A stretch of DNA of 64,000 nt from Aurelia coerulea. Lineage: Eukaryota; Cnidaria; Scyphozoa; Semaeostomeae; Ulmaridae. The stretch spans positions 10,237,501-10,301,500 of the forward strand of contig CM076947.1 of the NCBI GenBank assembly GCA_039566865.1, given 5' to 3'. Below are positions 12,499 through 24,170 of the stretch, one piece after another. The notes under the pieces were generated by a model, which saw nothing but the letters and a program-made list of their open reading frames with translations, was not told the DNA's origin and ran no database searches. Position 1 is the stretch's first letter, and every line of letters begins with the position of its first letter. A program made the translations under genes and the position numbers.

Positions 12499-12580
12499 GT
12501 TATAGTGGCTCTGAATACTACAACTACAAAGGTTTTTTCAGCATTGTTTTAGTGGCAATGTGTTTTACTATAGGCCGAAA

Positions 12581-12651
12581 TTCTAAAACGCGGACCTATA
12601 TCTCGCATAATTTTTTACTAGGTCCGCAAAATTAAGGTCCGCGTTTTAGAA
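12581..12651. repeat. Short inverted repeat
   Basis: TTCTAAAACGCGGACCT at 12581-12597 is exactly reverse-complemented at 12635-12651, with a 37-bp loop. This would form a 17-bp stem. It is probably a small element end or a cruciform; no terminator-type poly-T context is relevant here. Confidence 0.6.
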
Positions 12652-13013
12652 TTTAACTTGAGGCCAAAGTTCTAAACTGCTGACATTGATTGTGCGGACT
12701 TTTTACCAAATTTTGAAACTTAGCCTTTTGATCAAAATCTCATTGAAAATCGAACCATTAGACAAGAAATAGGATCTTGAGAACCATCACCAGTATCCCT
12801 CAAAGTTTTTACTGTAGTTTTAGACCCAACCGCAAGATATGTTTTGATCAAAGGTTGTCGGAGGATAGTTGTTTGATGGTCGGAGGATTAATATCTCCAA
12901 ACACAAGATAAATATTCTCAAAACTTGGATAAACTTACAACATTTGTTTGCACTGCGAATTTAGATCCACTTTTTCCTAAACGCAACTGTCCCTGTCGTG
13001 CCTTGACTTTGGC

Positions 13014-13410
13014 CAGGTCGAAAACTCGGGCGACTCGGGCGACTCGGGCAAATATTTTTCACTGTAAAAACAGTGTTGGATGGTATTATTTCGACCCTCT
13101 TTGGGCACAGAAGACACAAACATCCTTTACTATTCAAAATAACACACTTTTAAGGATTTACCCGAGTCGCCCGAGTTTTCGTTCTGGCTCTATAAGAAAA
13201 ACGAAAAGTCAGGCGACTCAGGTTGAAAGTCTTTCATTCAGAAATTAACGCCTGGACGTTTATCATTCACCCTCTTCTGCCAATTTCGGCTGAAGAGAAT
13301 CATCGTACGTCAAAATAAGAGCCTCTTGAAAGAAACCCGAGTTTTCGTTCTACCCCATAAGAAAAACGAAAAGTCGGGCGACTCAGGTGAAAAGTGTTTC
13401 ATTCAAAAAT
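13014..13410. repeat. CGGGCGACT repeat cluster
   Basis: CGAAAACTCGGGCGACTCGG with extra CGACTCGGG copies (13018-13052) is reverse-complemented at 13160-13182. The block CCCGAGTTTTCGTTCT followed by AAGAAAAACGAAAAGTC then occurs twice, about 175 bp apart (13162 and 13338). This mix of direct and inverted copies resembles a small inverted-repeat element with partial duplication. No gene is seen between 12652 and 14007. Confidence 0.5.
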
Positions 13411-14007
13411 TAACGCCAAGATGTTATCGCAGACCCTGCTGCTGAATTATCGTCAGATTTCCACAGCGCAGGAGCGGTCCATAAAAGTCAAAAGTGAAGT
13501 ATTATCAATGTTTGATTCTTGGAAATCAATATTTGATTATTATACGATTAGTATTCGTTTAATCCAATTCAATCGGTCACACTACTTTTGCTTTAACTGT
13601 AGTTTATCACGCATACATACAAAAGCCTTGATGAAAAATAACATTCACTGTTCCAGGTAAAGGACCCTCACAACTTTTTTATCGAGGCTTACGAGTCTTT
13701 CAACTGCCAAAATCCTATGTTTTTGCGGGATAAAGACTGCCGAGCAAAGAAAAGGTTAGCAAGGAAGTTCAAATTTTTTGTCAGATTAGTCAAATTGAGA
13801 AAATAGAAATGATCATCCCTTTGTCACTTTTGAAACAGAGTGATGTAATTGCATCAATTGAAAGGAAAAGTCATGCATACCTTGGATGTTATTTATTACT
13901 CTGTTTGTCATTCAATTCTCTCTGCAACTCCCAAAAGAATTCCATATTAGGATCTTCAAAAGGGGGATTCCTACCCGGGGAGGTATTTGATTCTTGTATT
14001 TCTGATG

Positions 14008-14723
14008 TCAGCTGTTTGAATATTTCATCAAAATCAGAAACTTGATCTCAACAATTTCCTTAGCTTCTTTCTCTTCTTTCAGTCTCCACTTGGTGTCTTT
14101 TTCTCTCTTGTTTGCATTTACATGCCTTCTTCTTTCTTTGTTGTAGTGTGCTGTGTTCTCTTCGTCCGTCAAATATCGCAGATTTGCACGAGTAGATTTA
14201 GCTGCGTCCATGTAATGCTCATTTGATCGTCTTGCTGCTGCCCTAGAGACTCATTTCTGCAAGGTCTGGTCAATCTTTTGCACGCTTGACACATTTTACT
14301 GTTGCCAGTAATGATGCCTTTACGGCTGCTTGACCAGTACACCTTTGTTTCTCCGAGTGTCGATGATGTAGTGTGGATTTCCACCCTTCCAACAATGCTG
14401 CCTCCTTGATCGTACACATTTCCACCTAAACATTCAGCCTCATTCTTTACGCATCCTTGGGAAAACTTTTGATAAAGCAGCTTTTCGAGCAAGCACAGCA
14501 AGTCACTGCTCTTTAAGATGTGATGTGGGAAATTCTCATCCAACTCGCATAGGATCTTCCCTATTTTAACATTGTAATGAAGGTCTTCATGAATGTAAAC
14601 ACATTTCATGACAGGCCACCTGTCACAACTGTAATTTAGGTACACAGAAAACAGCAAGCAATGGCCATTTTCATCTTCTGCTTTAAACTCAAAGAACTTG
14701 GCGCCAACATTTTGTGCAGTCAC
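14008..14723 (-). pseudogene. Unrecognised multicopy-type protein, frameshifted
   Basis: A 184-codon ORF (14723-14169) overlaps a 67-codon ORF (14211-14008) in another frame. Together they look like one protein: a hydrophobic/acidic N-terminal half (HCLLFSVYLNYSCDRWPVMK), a Cys pair (CQACKRLTRPC), then NLRYLTDEE followed by a very basic, charged helix (KERRRHVNANKREKDTKWR). A cysteine pair followed by a basic coiled segment resembles DNA-binding parts of repetitive anthozoan proteins, but I cannot place it in a family. The shift between frames at 14169-14211 suggests decay or a missed intron. Confidence 0.4.
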
Positions 14724-15036
14724 GCGATTTTGCTGCGGCTATCTACCATATTTGGAAGTCGATTTGTGACCCGGTTGTGCGATGGCGGGACAAAGGGCTG
14801 TTGTTTGTTGCCCACATATCTCTCTTTCATTTCTCTTCGCTTTTGAACGGGCCGAGATCGAGGTTGGGCAGTCCTTACATTATTTCCAAGATGGCCGTCT
14901 GAAGAAACTTCAGGCCTCGCATATCGATATTAAAATCGCTTGTTTGTGCACATTTGTTAGCAGAACAGAGAGAAAACAAAGAAAAAGACATTTTGGTAAC
15001 GTGAGGCAAGTATTTACATTATAATTTTACAATTAT
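14724..15036. other. No supported gene
   Basis: Overlapping short plus-strand ORFs in three frames have no motif and unbiased composition. Nothing else was recognised. Confidence 0.4.
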
Positions 15037-16257
15037 CTATTCTGTTGCCTGTGCGCACTGCAGATCGAATGCAGACGTAAGCCACTTAAGTAGCTTTTCC
15101 GACGAACCGGTGAACACCAACTGGTGATAAAGCTTGGGCAAGAGATACGTATTTAATAAAGACAGCCTCTGGTGTGGCTTCAAAGGAGCTCTTGAGAGAT
15201 TACTCAGAGATGCCAAGGTATTTGTATTCCGCAGTGACAGACATTGTTGAAACCATTTGCTCACCTGCATTCAAAAAAGGAGTTGGATCAACCAACCACT
15301 TTTTCCCCTTTCCCTCTACAATGACTCTCATGCTCGCAGATTTACCATCAGTGTCGGCACTGATCCTAAGACCACCCATCTCCAAGTTGACTACCAATGC
15401 ATCAATTTGGCTCTGAAGGCCTTCTGGAGTGCTGGCCAGTAGAAGAACATCATCAGCGTAAGCCAAGTTGTTCCTACAGATGTTTACCTCCATGCCTATA
15501 CCTTCATCGAGATCCGTGAGGGCCATATCAAATACCGAGTTAAAAAGATAGCTTGATAAAGGGTCTCCTTGCTTCACTCCTCGGGCCACTTTCACGGTAC
15601 TACTCCGAGCACCATTGATCTCAAATATTGTTCGAGATTTACCGTAAAACTCTCAAAGGTATTCCAACAATGGTGGAGGGACACCCAAACGCCACGCTGC
15701 TAACAATAGTGTCTGATGGCTTACAGAATAGAAAGCTTTATTCAAATCGATGAAACACAGTGAAACTGGTTTCAGCTTTTCTTTACACTCGTTGAGAATG
15801 GATCCTAGCAGCCACACATTCTGAGCCGCTCCATCCCCTTTCATTGCATACATTAAATGGGAGTCTTTGCTCTAGTCTATTTGCCATGACCTTATGATAG
15901 CATCAAATTATGAATGATGCTATCATAATAGGTCTGTGCTCCAAGGGACAAGTTGTACTCATCATTTTTTCCGAGAAAATAGTTCTGCCAATGCAGAGCA
16001 TGTCTGGTGACGTTGAGGCGTATTGCCACAAATTGAAGTGGCTTCTGGATCCATCTTCTTAAAAACCGCACATGGTAGCCTGTCTGGTCCAGGTGAACTC
16101 TTTTTCATCACCTTGGGCACTTTCGTGACATCATTACATGTAACCGGAGCTACTAAATCCCATAGAATTGGTCCTGCAGATGGCGGAGTCCTGTTATCCT
16201 CCAATGAAGGAGTTTCCATTATCTCGCGCCAAGGTTGTTCCATCTCATCAAGCGTAT
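15037..16257 (-). pseudogene. R2-like LINE reverse transcriptase fragment
   Basis: Pieces in several minus-strand frames follow the order of an R2-clade (restriction-like endonuclease) LINE. A pre-RT part with MKKSSPGPDRLP lies at about 16250-15962. An RT part with FIDLNKAFYSVSHQTLL lies at 15853-15653. Next come GVKQGDPLSSYLFN and the catalytic LAYADDVLLLAS box at 15595-15200. Post-RT sequence SRAPLKPHQRLSLLNTYLLPKLYH, which is R2-typical, reaches 15037. The C-terminal zinc finger and endonuclease are absent. At least three frame breaks make it inactive. The pre-RT end stops exactly at the left border of the 10.9-kb transposon, so that transposon probably inserted into this LINE. Confidence 0.75.
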
Positions 16258-16265
16258 GGTGCGCC

Positions 16266-16627
16266 AAAAGGGAAAATAATATGTCGCCCCTATTTTTTAA
16301 TACCATAATCATTTCAAACAACCACAGGGTGAATTTTGCATTACCACTGTGATTTCACGAGACCAATGCTCTGAATTTTAGATTGATCGATATTTCATGA
16401 TATCTAAGATTTTTAAAACCTAAGAATGTTCTCATTCTCGGTTTCCATTTACGCTCCATGTCTTCGAGTAGATCATTTATCCGATTGAAAAATACAATAC
16501 CACCGTCATTTTATAATAGCATGTATTTTCATAATACCTCTGCTGATAAGACCATCAACAGGCCCTCTGGCCAGAAAGGCGAGGGTCTAGACCATCACGT
16601 GACATCCGCAATGATATGATTAGCATA
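16266..16627 (+). repeat. Left terminal inverted repeat of the 10.9-kb transposon
   Basis: Matches the reverse complement of 26826-27186 along its whole length with scattered substitutions. Shared landmarks are CACAGGGTGAATTTTGCATT, CTCGGTTTCCATTTACGCTC, GGCCCTCTGGCCAGAAAGGC and ACCATCACGTGACATCCGCA. It ends 63 bp before the ligase ATG, so it probably contains that promoter. Confidence 0.9.
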
Positions 16628-18689
16628 GTCTTGATGGCACATGGAACCTAAAGGGGAGGTACTTTCAAAACAGCATCCTGAGTGAGAAAGATGCCTAGGC
16701 ACGAAGATTTGGTTTCAAAGCTAACAGAAATTGTTGAAGTAGCAACGACAGCACTTCGCCAAAGTGAACAGAAGGGAGAAGTGGAGCAATAGAGGCAAGA
16801 AACGAGCCCACGACGCGGGACAGCCTAAGACAGCTCTTCCCAAGCATTCGCCCTGAGCCTGCCAGCAGCAGCGCTAGCAGCCCAGCCATTATTAGGCCCA
16901 GGCCAAGGCCAAGTTCTTCAACCGAAACACAGCACTGGAATAGGGTCCCCCAAGGACCTAGCAGCATTTCCAATTTACCGTCAGCCCATGAAAGAGGTTT
17001 TGGTTACGACAGCAAAACAAACTACAAAGGTCGTGGTAAAGGCAAGTCCAAGAAGGCAAATTCACGACAAGAAAAAGAGACGGTCTCGTATAAGGATGTC
17101 TTCTTTTTCAATGATCCGGATTGCTGCAAAGTTCCGCAGAGAAATGATCGCCAGTTCTATTATGACAACGAACTTGTTGGCTCTGCAGTTGCCTTTTCTT
17201 CCTCCATGAGGGAAGTGGACATTCGTCGTGCTATTGCAACTGCCATTCCACGATTTCAGAGGCAAAATATTATTGGGCCAGACTTTGTTTTTGTCAAGGC
17301 TGTCGGTGAAAGGCTGGTCGAATTGCCAAATATCAGAGAATGGAATTACAAAATTTTGAAGCAGCAGACTGGCCAAGGGCCTGTTTATGTCCGATCAAAA
17401 TCTTTTTTCGATATTGGATCGTCATCTAGTGAAGAAACATCTGGATCAATTGATCACTGGATCAAAGGGCAGTGTGACATATCTTCTTCAGATGATGAAG
17501 ACCTGCTGCATAGTCAAATCATGTCCATGTCCACTGACAAGGTGAAAGACAGTCATCAATCAGCTAAGACAAAGGAAAGAGATCAAAGTAAAAAACAACA
17601 GTGTCCAGTATGCTTGCTATTCCTTCCGCAAGAAACTATCCAACACCATACAAATGCATGCCTTGACTGAAAGGCAGACCCAGAGGCAAGGTTATATGAT
17701 GATATCATGTTCAATGATGACATTCAACTCATAGACAGCGATGAAGAATTAAACACAATAGCCAATGAAAATTCCTGTGAGGAACCTACACCAGAAAAAT
17801 TAGAGCCAGAAGCTTTGAAAGCTAGGATTAAGGAAGTGGCCAAGGAGTTAAGTGCAAAGTTTGGTAATAGTGCAAGCAGAATCAATGTTAGAAGGAAGAC
17901 CTCGTGGAAAGATTACCTGGAGTATCGCAGGAGCGCATGGACTTGCAAAACAAAGCCATTACGAGTGGTTTTTATTGGTGAGCCAGCTATCAATGATGGG
18001 GGCCCAAAACGAGAATTTTTTGCAGGTATGGCGTTTTCTTCCTTGTAATTTCAATGTTTGTCCAAATTAGATGTCACATGAAGATGTCTGCAAATAAAAA
18101 CAATTGACGCGCTTTGCATCCAGTCATTTGCATTATGGTGAATCTAATGTGACATATAATTGGAGATAGACTACAGAGTTGGTGTCGAATAACTCTAATC
18201 TTGCAATTGTGCTAATAGATATGTGTTTTTGCTATGAAATTGTCACTTTATTGGAGACATCATAAACTTATAGCCCCTAGGTTCTTGATTTTATGCATTT
18301 CAATTGACAAGTTGTTTTTTTAATATCCAGATAAAATTCTTACAATACATGTCAATACTTACTCTACATATTGATACGATACAACTATACAACACTACAG
18401 GGACGATAACATGAGGACAATACACAAAAATAAAAACAAGAAAAATTTATACTTGAGGTTAATCACTATATACACTAAATGCTACAAAAGTTAACTACAA
18501 TAAACGTTGTTGACATAAGGACTATGGGAGTTACGACATGATATCCTGTGCCCCACCAATGTTGTTTGTATACACTTGCATGTTCCATTGAGTCATGATT
18601 GTTACGGTAATAGACCTTTTTTCTGTTCTATCACAGAGTCTGGATCAAGCACAATTTTTTGTACATTTTTATATGAAATGGTTGAGCTT

Positions 18690-18894
18690 GTGCTTATAGC
18701 GAAAGAAGAAGGGTAAATCTAAAGTTCTGTCGCTTAGATTATGTTTATTTGATTTAGGAGCTGTTTTGTAATCGTTTCATTTTAAGCCCTAAAGATGCGA
18801 GAATTACAATGCCTTCTGCTCCGCTCCTGAATCAAATAAATATAATCTAAGCGACAGAACTTTAGATTTACCCTTCTTCTTTCGCTATAAGCAC
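18690..18894. repeat. Long hairpin in ligase intron 1
   Basis: GTGCTTATAGCGAAAGAAGA through TTTATTTGATT (18690-18761) is reverse-complemented at 18822-18894, giving arms of about 72 bp nearly free of mismatches and a loop of about 60 bp. It is non-coding. It is probably a fold-back element; no clear target duplication was seen. Confidence 0.75.
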
Positions 18895-19186
18895 ATAACT
18901 TCCCTTAAAAACCATCTTTCGCTTGCACAAGGCGAGAGTTTGCCCTACCAGTTTTGGGGAAACTTTTGCGGCTTTGTTTGTTTTGAATTACTGGTTGAGA
19001 GAATTTCCTTTGTCTGCAGCCGCTAATCGCTTTGGATTGAGGTGTCAATCAAACGCAACTTTTGCTATTGTATTACAAAATCTGCTCTTGTTGGTTGAGC
19101 TTTGTTCGAGCTTTGATCACTGCTGTTCACATTTGAACAAAATGTATTGAAACACCTTTTGATTTGTATTTAAAATCAGATTTGAA

Positions 19187-19653
19187 CAGGGGCGTCGCCA
19201 GCCCAAAAAATCTGGGGTGGAAAAACAGTAGGGGGTCTGGGGGCGAAGCCCCCAGAAAAAATTCTCCTGACCACGCCCTTCAGACTCTCGGAAAACGTGG
19301 GAGACGCCCTTTTTATTATTATGATCTATTTTGATATTTTTGGAAAAGCAATCATCGCAAGCAGCACTTTTCGTAACAGAGGGCATTTTTGCACAACGAA
19401 AGCAAAAAGTACATGAAATATCAATTTACGATTTGAAAATGAAATTTATGACTTGTCTCGAAAGTTTCAATAACAAAACTTCAAGAGGAAAACTAGTTAT
19501 CAAAAAAGTTCCAAGACAATAAAAATCTACCACTCTCCCCCCCCCCCCCCCCCCGCAACGCTTTTTAACGGATTTTGAGAAATTAGAAAATCGAGCTCTG
19601 GGAAAACTGGGGTGGACATGTCCACCCCAGTCCACCCCGTGGCGACGCCACTG
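19187..19653. mobile_element. hAT-type MITE in ligase intron 1
   Basis: The ends CAGGGGCGTCGCCAG and GTGGCGACGCCACTG are inverted repeats. GATTTGAA is duplicated exactly at 19179-19186 and 19654-19661. An 8-bp duplication with CAGGG-type ends is characteristic of hAT elements. The 467-bp body has no ORF worth naming and contains a poly-C run at 19539-19554 and an internal GGGGTGGACATGTCCACCCC palindrome. Confidence 0.85.
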
Positions 19654-20130
19654 GATTTGAATCTTAGAGATTTGAATCTTAGAGAAGCAGTTTGCTTTTG
19701 ATGATAAAGTATGTAGAGTATTAAAGTGTACATAATGTGACATTGCCAGGATTGCAAGGGAATACATTTGTATGGAAATTGTTCATGTCATACGGCAGTT
19801 CATTCATTGTTACCATATGATAATGGTCTTAATGATATCATAATTGTCTCAAAAACATCTCTTTTTCAAGGTGCATTAGACCAAATGAAGAAGAAGTTGT
19901 TCACAATGACATCATTAGGAATTGCGCCTGTTGAGAGTTGCATGGCAGTAGCCGAAGAAGAATTTCTGCTTGCAGGAGAACTTTGCTCCTCATCAATAGC
20001 GCAAGGAGGACCAGCTCCTAATTTTCTTGCCAGCTGGGTTTTTGATTTCATTGTCAGTGGCCTGAAAATGGTTAAATTTGATGGAAACGTAACACTTACC
20101 ACTGGACCTTTAGAGGACCTAAGAATAAAG

Positions 20131-21046
20131 GTACACCATTTTGTTTCATCCTCTAGTGAAATTGGTCACATTATTGAATAATTTCCTTTGACGGAAAACT
20201 ATACACATCACATACACATGTATATATTTTTTATAAGAAACTAAGAATTGGTGCCTGTACTGAAAGTTTCTTAAAATTATCAGATTTTCAGTACTCAGAG
20301 ATTCTTACAAGTTTTCCAGAGGTTAATCTTTTTCCTCCTGAACATTTCAAAACAAAAAAGCCTACTCAAGTACCTTAATGTGATACAGGAAACTAAGTGA
20401 GAGTAAATCAAAATAAATAGTTTAATTAAATTATATTTTCTCATTACTGGAGTTATTTGATTTTTTGGCGATCTGAGGGCTCAGTTTCTAATAATGGGCA
20501 ATTTCTTATAAAAAATATACAGTATGTATACGGTACCCCCCCCCCCCAGTATAGTAGTGTACGGTTTTTCAAACTTTGACAATTCATTTCAACAGGGCTA
20601 AAAAAGGGGGCTTGGTAACGCCGCTACCAAAAATTTAGCTGAAATGCTTAAATTTCCCAGAAAGGAATAAGGGCAAAAGAAAAAGAAGGAAAGGGGAAAG
20701 AAACGAAGGAAATGGAGAAGAAAGAAGCTGACAAGGGAGATAGAATTTGGTGGATACATGGAAAGAAGAAGAAAGTGCGCAAAAAGAAATAAGGGTGCTT
20801 AGCTTGCAACCAGGAAGTAAACGGTTTTTTCGAGCCCTGCATTTCAGAAGAATTATCGAGTATACTTTAACTTACAAGCTTTAATATGGCATAGCCAGCT
20901 TCACTAGAACTGTACCGCGTGCACAGTTTGTATTGGGCATAGAAAAGGTTTTTTGCTAAAAATTATCAGTTATTTTTCCAATGAATTCTTGAGTATTTAT
21001 TGATAAGTTACGAAACTACCAGAATATTTTGATCCTTCTTTTTAAG
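20131..21046. other. Ligase intron 2, with poly-C and purine-rich tracts
   Basis: This is the non-coding intron between the two middle HECT exons. A poly-C run (20537-20548) and an A/G-rich tract at about 20655-20790 are present. Similar phrases (TAAGAAACTAAGAATT...GTACTGA) recur in the transposase intron near 25500, suggesting shared element-internal or inserted sequence. Confidence 0.45.
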
Positions 21047-23707
21047 CTAATTGCTGCAAAGACCGATGAAGAGCTCCAAAGTGTGTTGTCTGACGACGAT
21101 AACATGGATTTGCTCCAAGCAATTGGATACAGAGGGAATCCTTTTAAAGAAAAAATAAATTCAAAGGAGAAGTTATTGCAGTGTGTATCTTTTTAATCTG
21201 AAGATTCTATGCCAACTGCTCTGTTTCTAATTAATGAAAATCTCTGTTACGCAGCTTTCAAAGTTATCATACTTACCCATTTCTTGCAACTATTCGAATG
21301 TCCCTTTGATAATTGTTAATGGTTAAAGCAAAGGCAGATGATTACTTGCAGCAAGTAAATTTACTGTAAATTTATTGAACACAATATTGGAAATGTAAAG
21401 TCAAGAAATTTATTACATTTCTCATACTTAATACTGTAAAGGGGCTGTCGCCAAACTTTAAATCACTAATTTCTATTGTTGAAGAAACTGGTAAACTGGT
21501 AATAAATTTGTACTAAATTTAATTTGTGAACTAGAAAATTGTTTGATGGTTTCAGTTAGTCACACACCCCCAGAAAAGTTTTCATTTCTGTCATCCACAG
21601 TATTTTTTCACTTTCAAGAAACGTTTTGATTGTTTTTGTGGTTTAATAAATAAAATCAATAAAATTAATTGATGAGCACTTCATTATTGTAGTGTTCCTT
21701 CAGTTTCTGCAAATAACTTCATTGTTTCATTACAGATCACTGTTATATAAGCACTTCGTAACCCCCATCTATCCGGCATTGCACCAATTTGCTGAGGGAC
21801 TCAAACTCTTTGGTGTTCTTCAAGCAATGAGGGATGAACCAGAAATAATGCATCCCATTTTTACAGAGAGCAACTGCTTTAAGTGGAATGTTGAGGACTT
21901 CCTCCAGAATCTAGAAGTGAAATTCGCTGATGAAGGATCAAACAAATTTGTGAAGGAAGTGGATAATTTCAAGTATTTCTCCGACTTGGTAGAACAGATG
22001 TCTGTTAGAGGTACAGTATAAACAGTAATATTCTTGAACATATCCCATAATAGACCCACTTTATTGTTCTTGCCAGAAGTCAGGTTCTGAGTGCGTTATA
22101 ACGGAGTTTTTTAAAGGTAGGAGTTTGCAGCATACCAGAGCTCAACATTTGGCTGATATCTTGCAGGTAGAAAGTTTGCAGGAAAAGCTTCACAAAGGGC
22201 TGTTTACATGGAGAGTCTCAGCCCTGGCTGAAAACTCCCATGTTAACAGACCATGTTAAAAGACTGCTTAATTTTCGAAAATAGGCTCTATTTTGTGCTA
22301 ACACACATTTTGCTGAAAAATTTGGTTGCAGACACAGGACATTCTTTCTAAATTTGACAACATTTTTTCAAGCATCTTGCATAGCAATTGATTGACTGTA
22401 TGTTGGCATGCAAATTTACTAGTTCCTGCTGAACACCATTTCACATTTCTTTCATTGAACTACCAAACATAGCTACATTCAGTATGATTATAGAGACCAA
22501 ATTGCGATTCTATACCAAGAGAACATTATGCAGTATGTGTATGTGACCAATGTTTGCAAAGCACATTCTTGTACATAAGATTTGGCACAAATTTCATTTG
22601 CTTATTTTGAAAGTGCGTCAGCTCAAATTTCCTTGAACTATAGCACAGATTTTTTATATGCAGAAAGCGAATCATGACACAGAATTTTAAGGAAAGAAAT
22701 TAGTAATTTGATGCACCTACATATATGTCAATATTGTTGAAAATATTAGCAATCATTTCAGGTGGACTTATACTTTCGTTGAGTTGTTTCAATTAAATTC
22801 TTTAGTGGCAGTTTGTCACACAAGTGACACAAGTATCTTTCTCTTACAGCTGACATCATTGGAATAAGCCTTGGGGATTTGTGCAAGTTCATTACAGGGT
22901 CAACAACTGTACCACCACTTGGCCTCCCCTACCAGATTACTGTTGCATTCAAGCATGGTTGTGCATCAGATTGCAAATGTAGGCCTACCAGTTCTACATG
23001 TTCATTAACGCTGACCATTCCCTGCCATGCAAATGACATGGAAGAAATGCAAGAATTATTCTTTTCTGCTCTCAAAGAATGCCATGGATTTGGGAGAATA
23101 TAGCTTTAATCATAATTAATGAACAGTTAAAGACAAGACAAAATGTTGCAAATATAGTTTGAAGCTTATAACCAAAATATTGATGATGGCTTATTACTTT
23201 TTGAAGAAGAAACCAAATGAAACCACAAAAGCAGTTTATTTAGCTGTTGTGGTAACGAAACAAAGGTAGATACAGTAGTTGCCCTTTGGTACCAATTGCA
23301 GTAATTGATCTTCACAACAAATACAACAACAAGAAATAATTATTGATATTTGCCAGCCCCTGTTATTGGGATAGGGGCAGAAGTAGAAAGGTCAATATGA
23401 GTTGTGTGTTTAATTTAATCAAAATTCAAGTTAGATTTCTTTTATTTGTTCATATCAACAAAGTCTTGTTAGATGAAATGAGCTGTTTAGCTAAATGATA
23501 AAAAGCTCCCAAATTACCATTGAAAGTTTTGGAATCAGAACAACACCAAAATTTATTGAATTTAGTGAAATTTTCAATGCATTGATCTCCATTGCTTTCA
23601 AAAATGAATGCCCAGTAATTGCAATCTCCTTTCAACCCTAGGTGGGGTCATATTGCGTTTTGACCTTTGTTACTGTATTTGCTTGGAAACAGTTTTGGGT
23701 GGCATGC

Positions 23708-23867
23708 AGGGCCTAGGAAGCAGCTTCTGATTGGGGGGGCAATTGTTACTAAAACAATGGAGAACAATGTATCTAATTAATGCTTGTGAGGTAGCACCTA
23801 TTGTTTTCATAATTATTGGGGAGGGGCTTAGCCCCCCTGCCCCCCACTTCCTAAAGGCCTTGTGCAA
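23708..23867. mobile_element. 160-bp MITE between the two convergent genes
   Basis: TGGCATGC stands on both sides (23700-23707 and 23868-23875), an 8-bp duplication. The ends carry imperfect inverted copies of GGCCTAGGAAG and CTTCCTAAAGGCC, with G-rich and C-rich stretches inside. It is likely a hAT-class mini-element. Confidence 0.5.
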
Positions 23868-24170
23868 TGGCATGCTTTTCCACAACCAGGGTTGAAAATA
23901 AGCAATGAAACAGTAAATTTATTGAAAAAAGCATAATTGAAGTCTCTTTTCCAGTGTACCAACCAATATTTCTGTCAAAGTATCACTTGAAATGGTCAAA
24001 TGAATTTTTAATGATGTTTAATCAAATGTAAAACGTGCCAAGTAGTTGTTGCAGATATCCTAACTGTTCTGTTTTTGTTTGTCATGTCATCAGTAGCAAA
24101 GGAGTGAACTCATGAATTGAATTTCTCATTGCCAGAATGCTTTAAAATAACTGCTGAAACTATACAGGTT

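Larger units (their letters stand above)
16691..23103 (+). pseudogene. UBZ-HECT E3 ubiquitin ligase (G2E3-like), exon 1 damaged
   Basis: HECT ligases take ubiquitin on a cysteine and pass it to substrates. Inferred exons are 16691-18025, about 19760-20130, 21047-21180, 21736-22010 and 22850-23103, all with GT-AG borders. Phases fit across the last three junctions; the start of exon 2 is uncertain. Exon 1 begins MPRHEDLVSKL and has a basic region, FVFVKAVGERL, an acidic serine run, a UBZ4-like finger (CPVC...HHTNAC, 17602-17667) and the HECT start INDGGPKREFF. Exon 2 has IAQGGPAPNFL; exon 4 has GLKLFGVLQ; exon 5 has FITGSTTVPPLG and the catalytic cysteine in RPTSSTC (codon 22999-23001), then a stop. 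Defects are a frameshift near 16788 and an in-frame TGA at 17668-17670; the rest of the HECT domain looks intact. It resembles the multicopy G2E3-like genes of corals and fishes. Confidence 0.8.

Noticed and set aside
14661..15024. Three overlapping plus-strand ORFs as a gene
   Set aside because: They are in three frames of one stretch, have no motif, and run against the minus-strand gene fragments.
17668..17670. TGA in the ligase read as selenocysteine or as the natural end of a short protein
   Set aside because: The frame continues for over 100 codons into conserved HECT sequence, no SECIS-like element was seen, and another frameshift in exon 1 shows decay.
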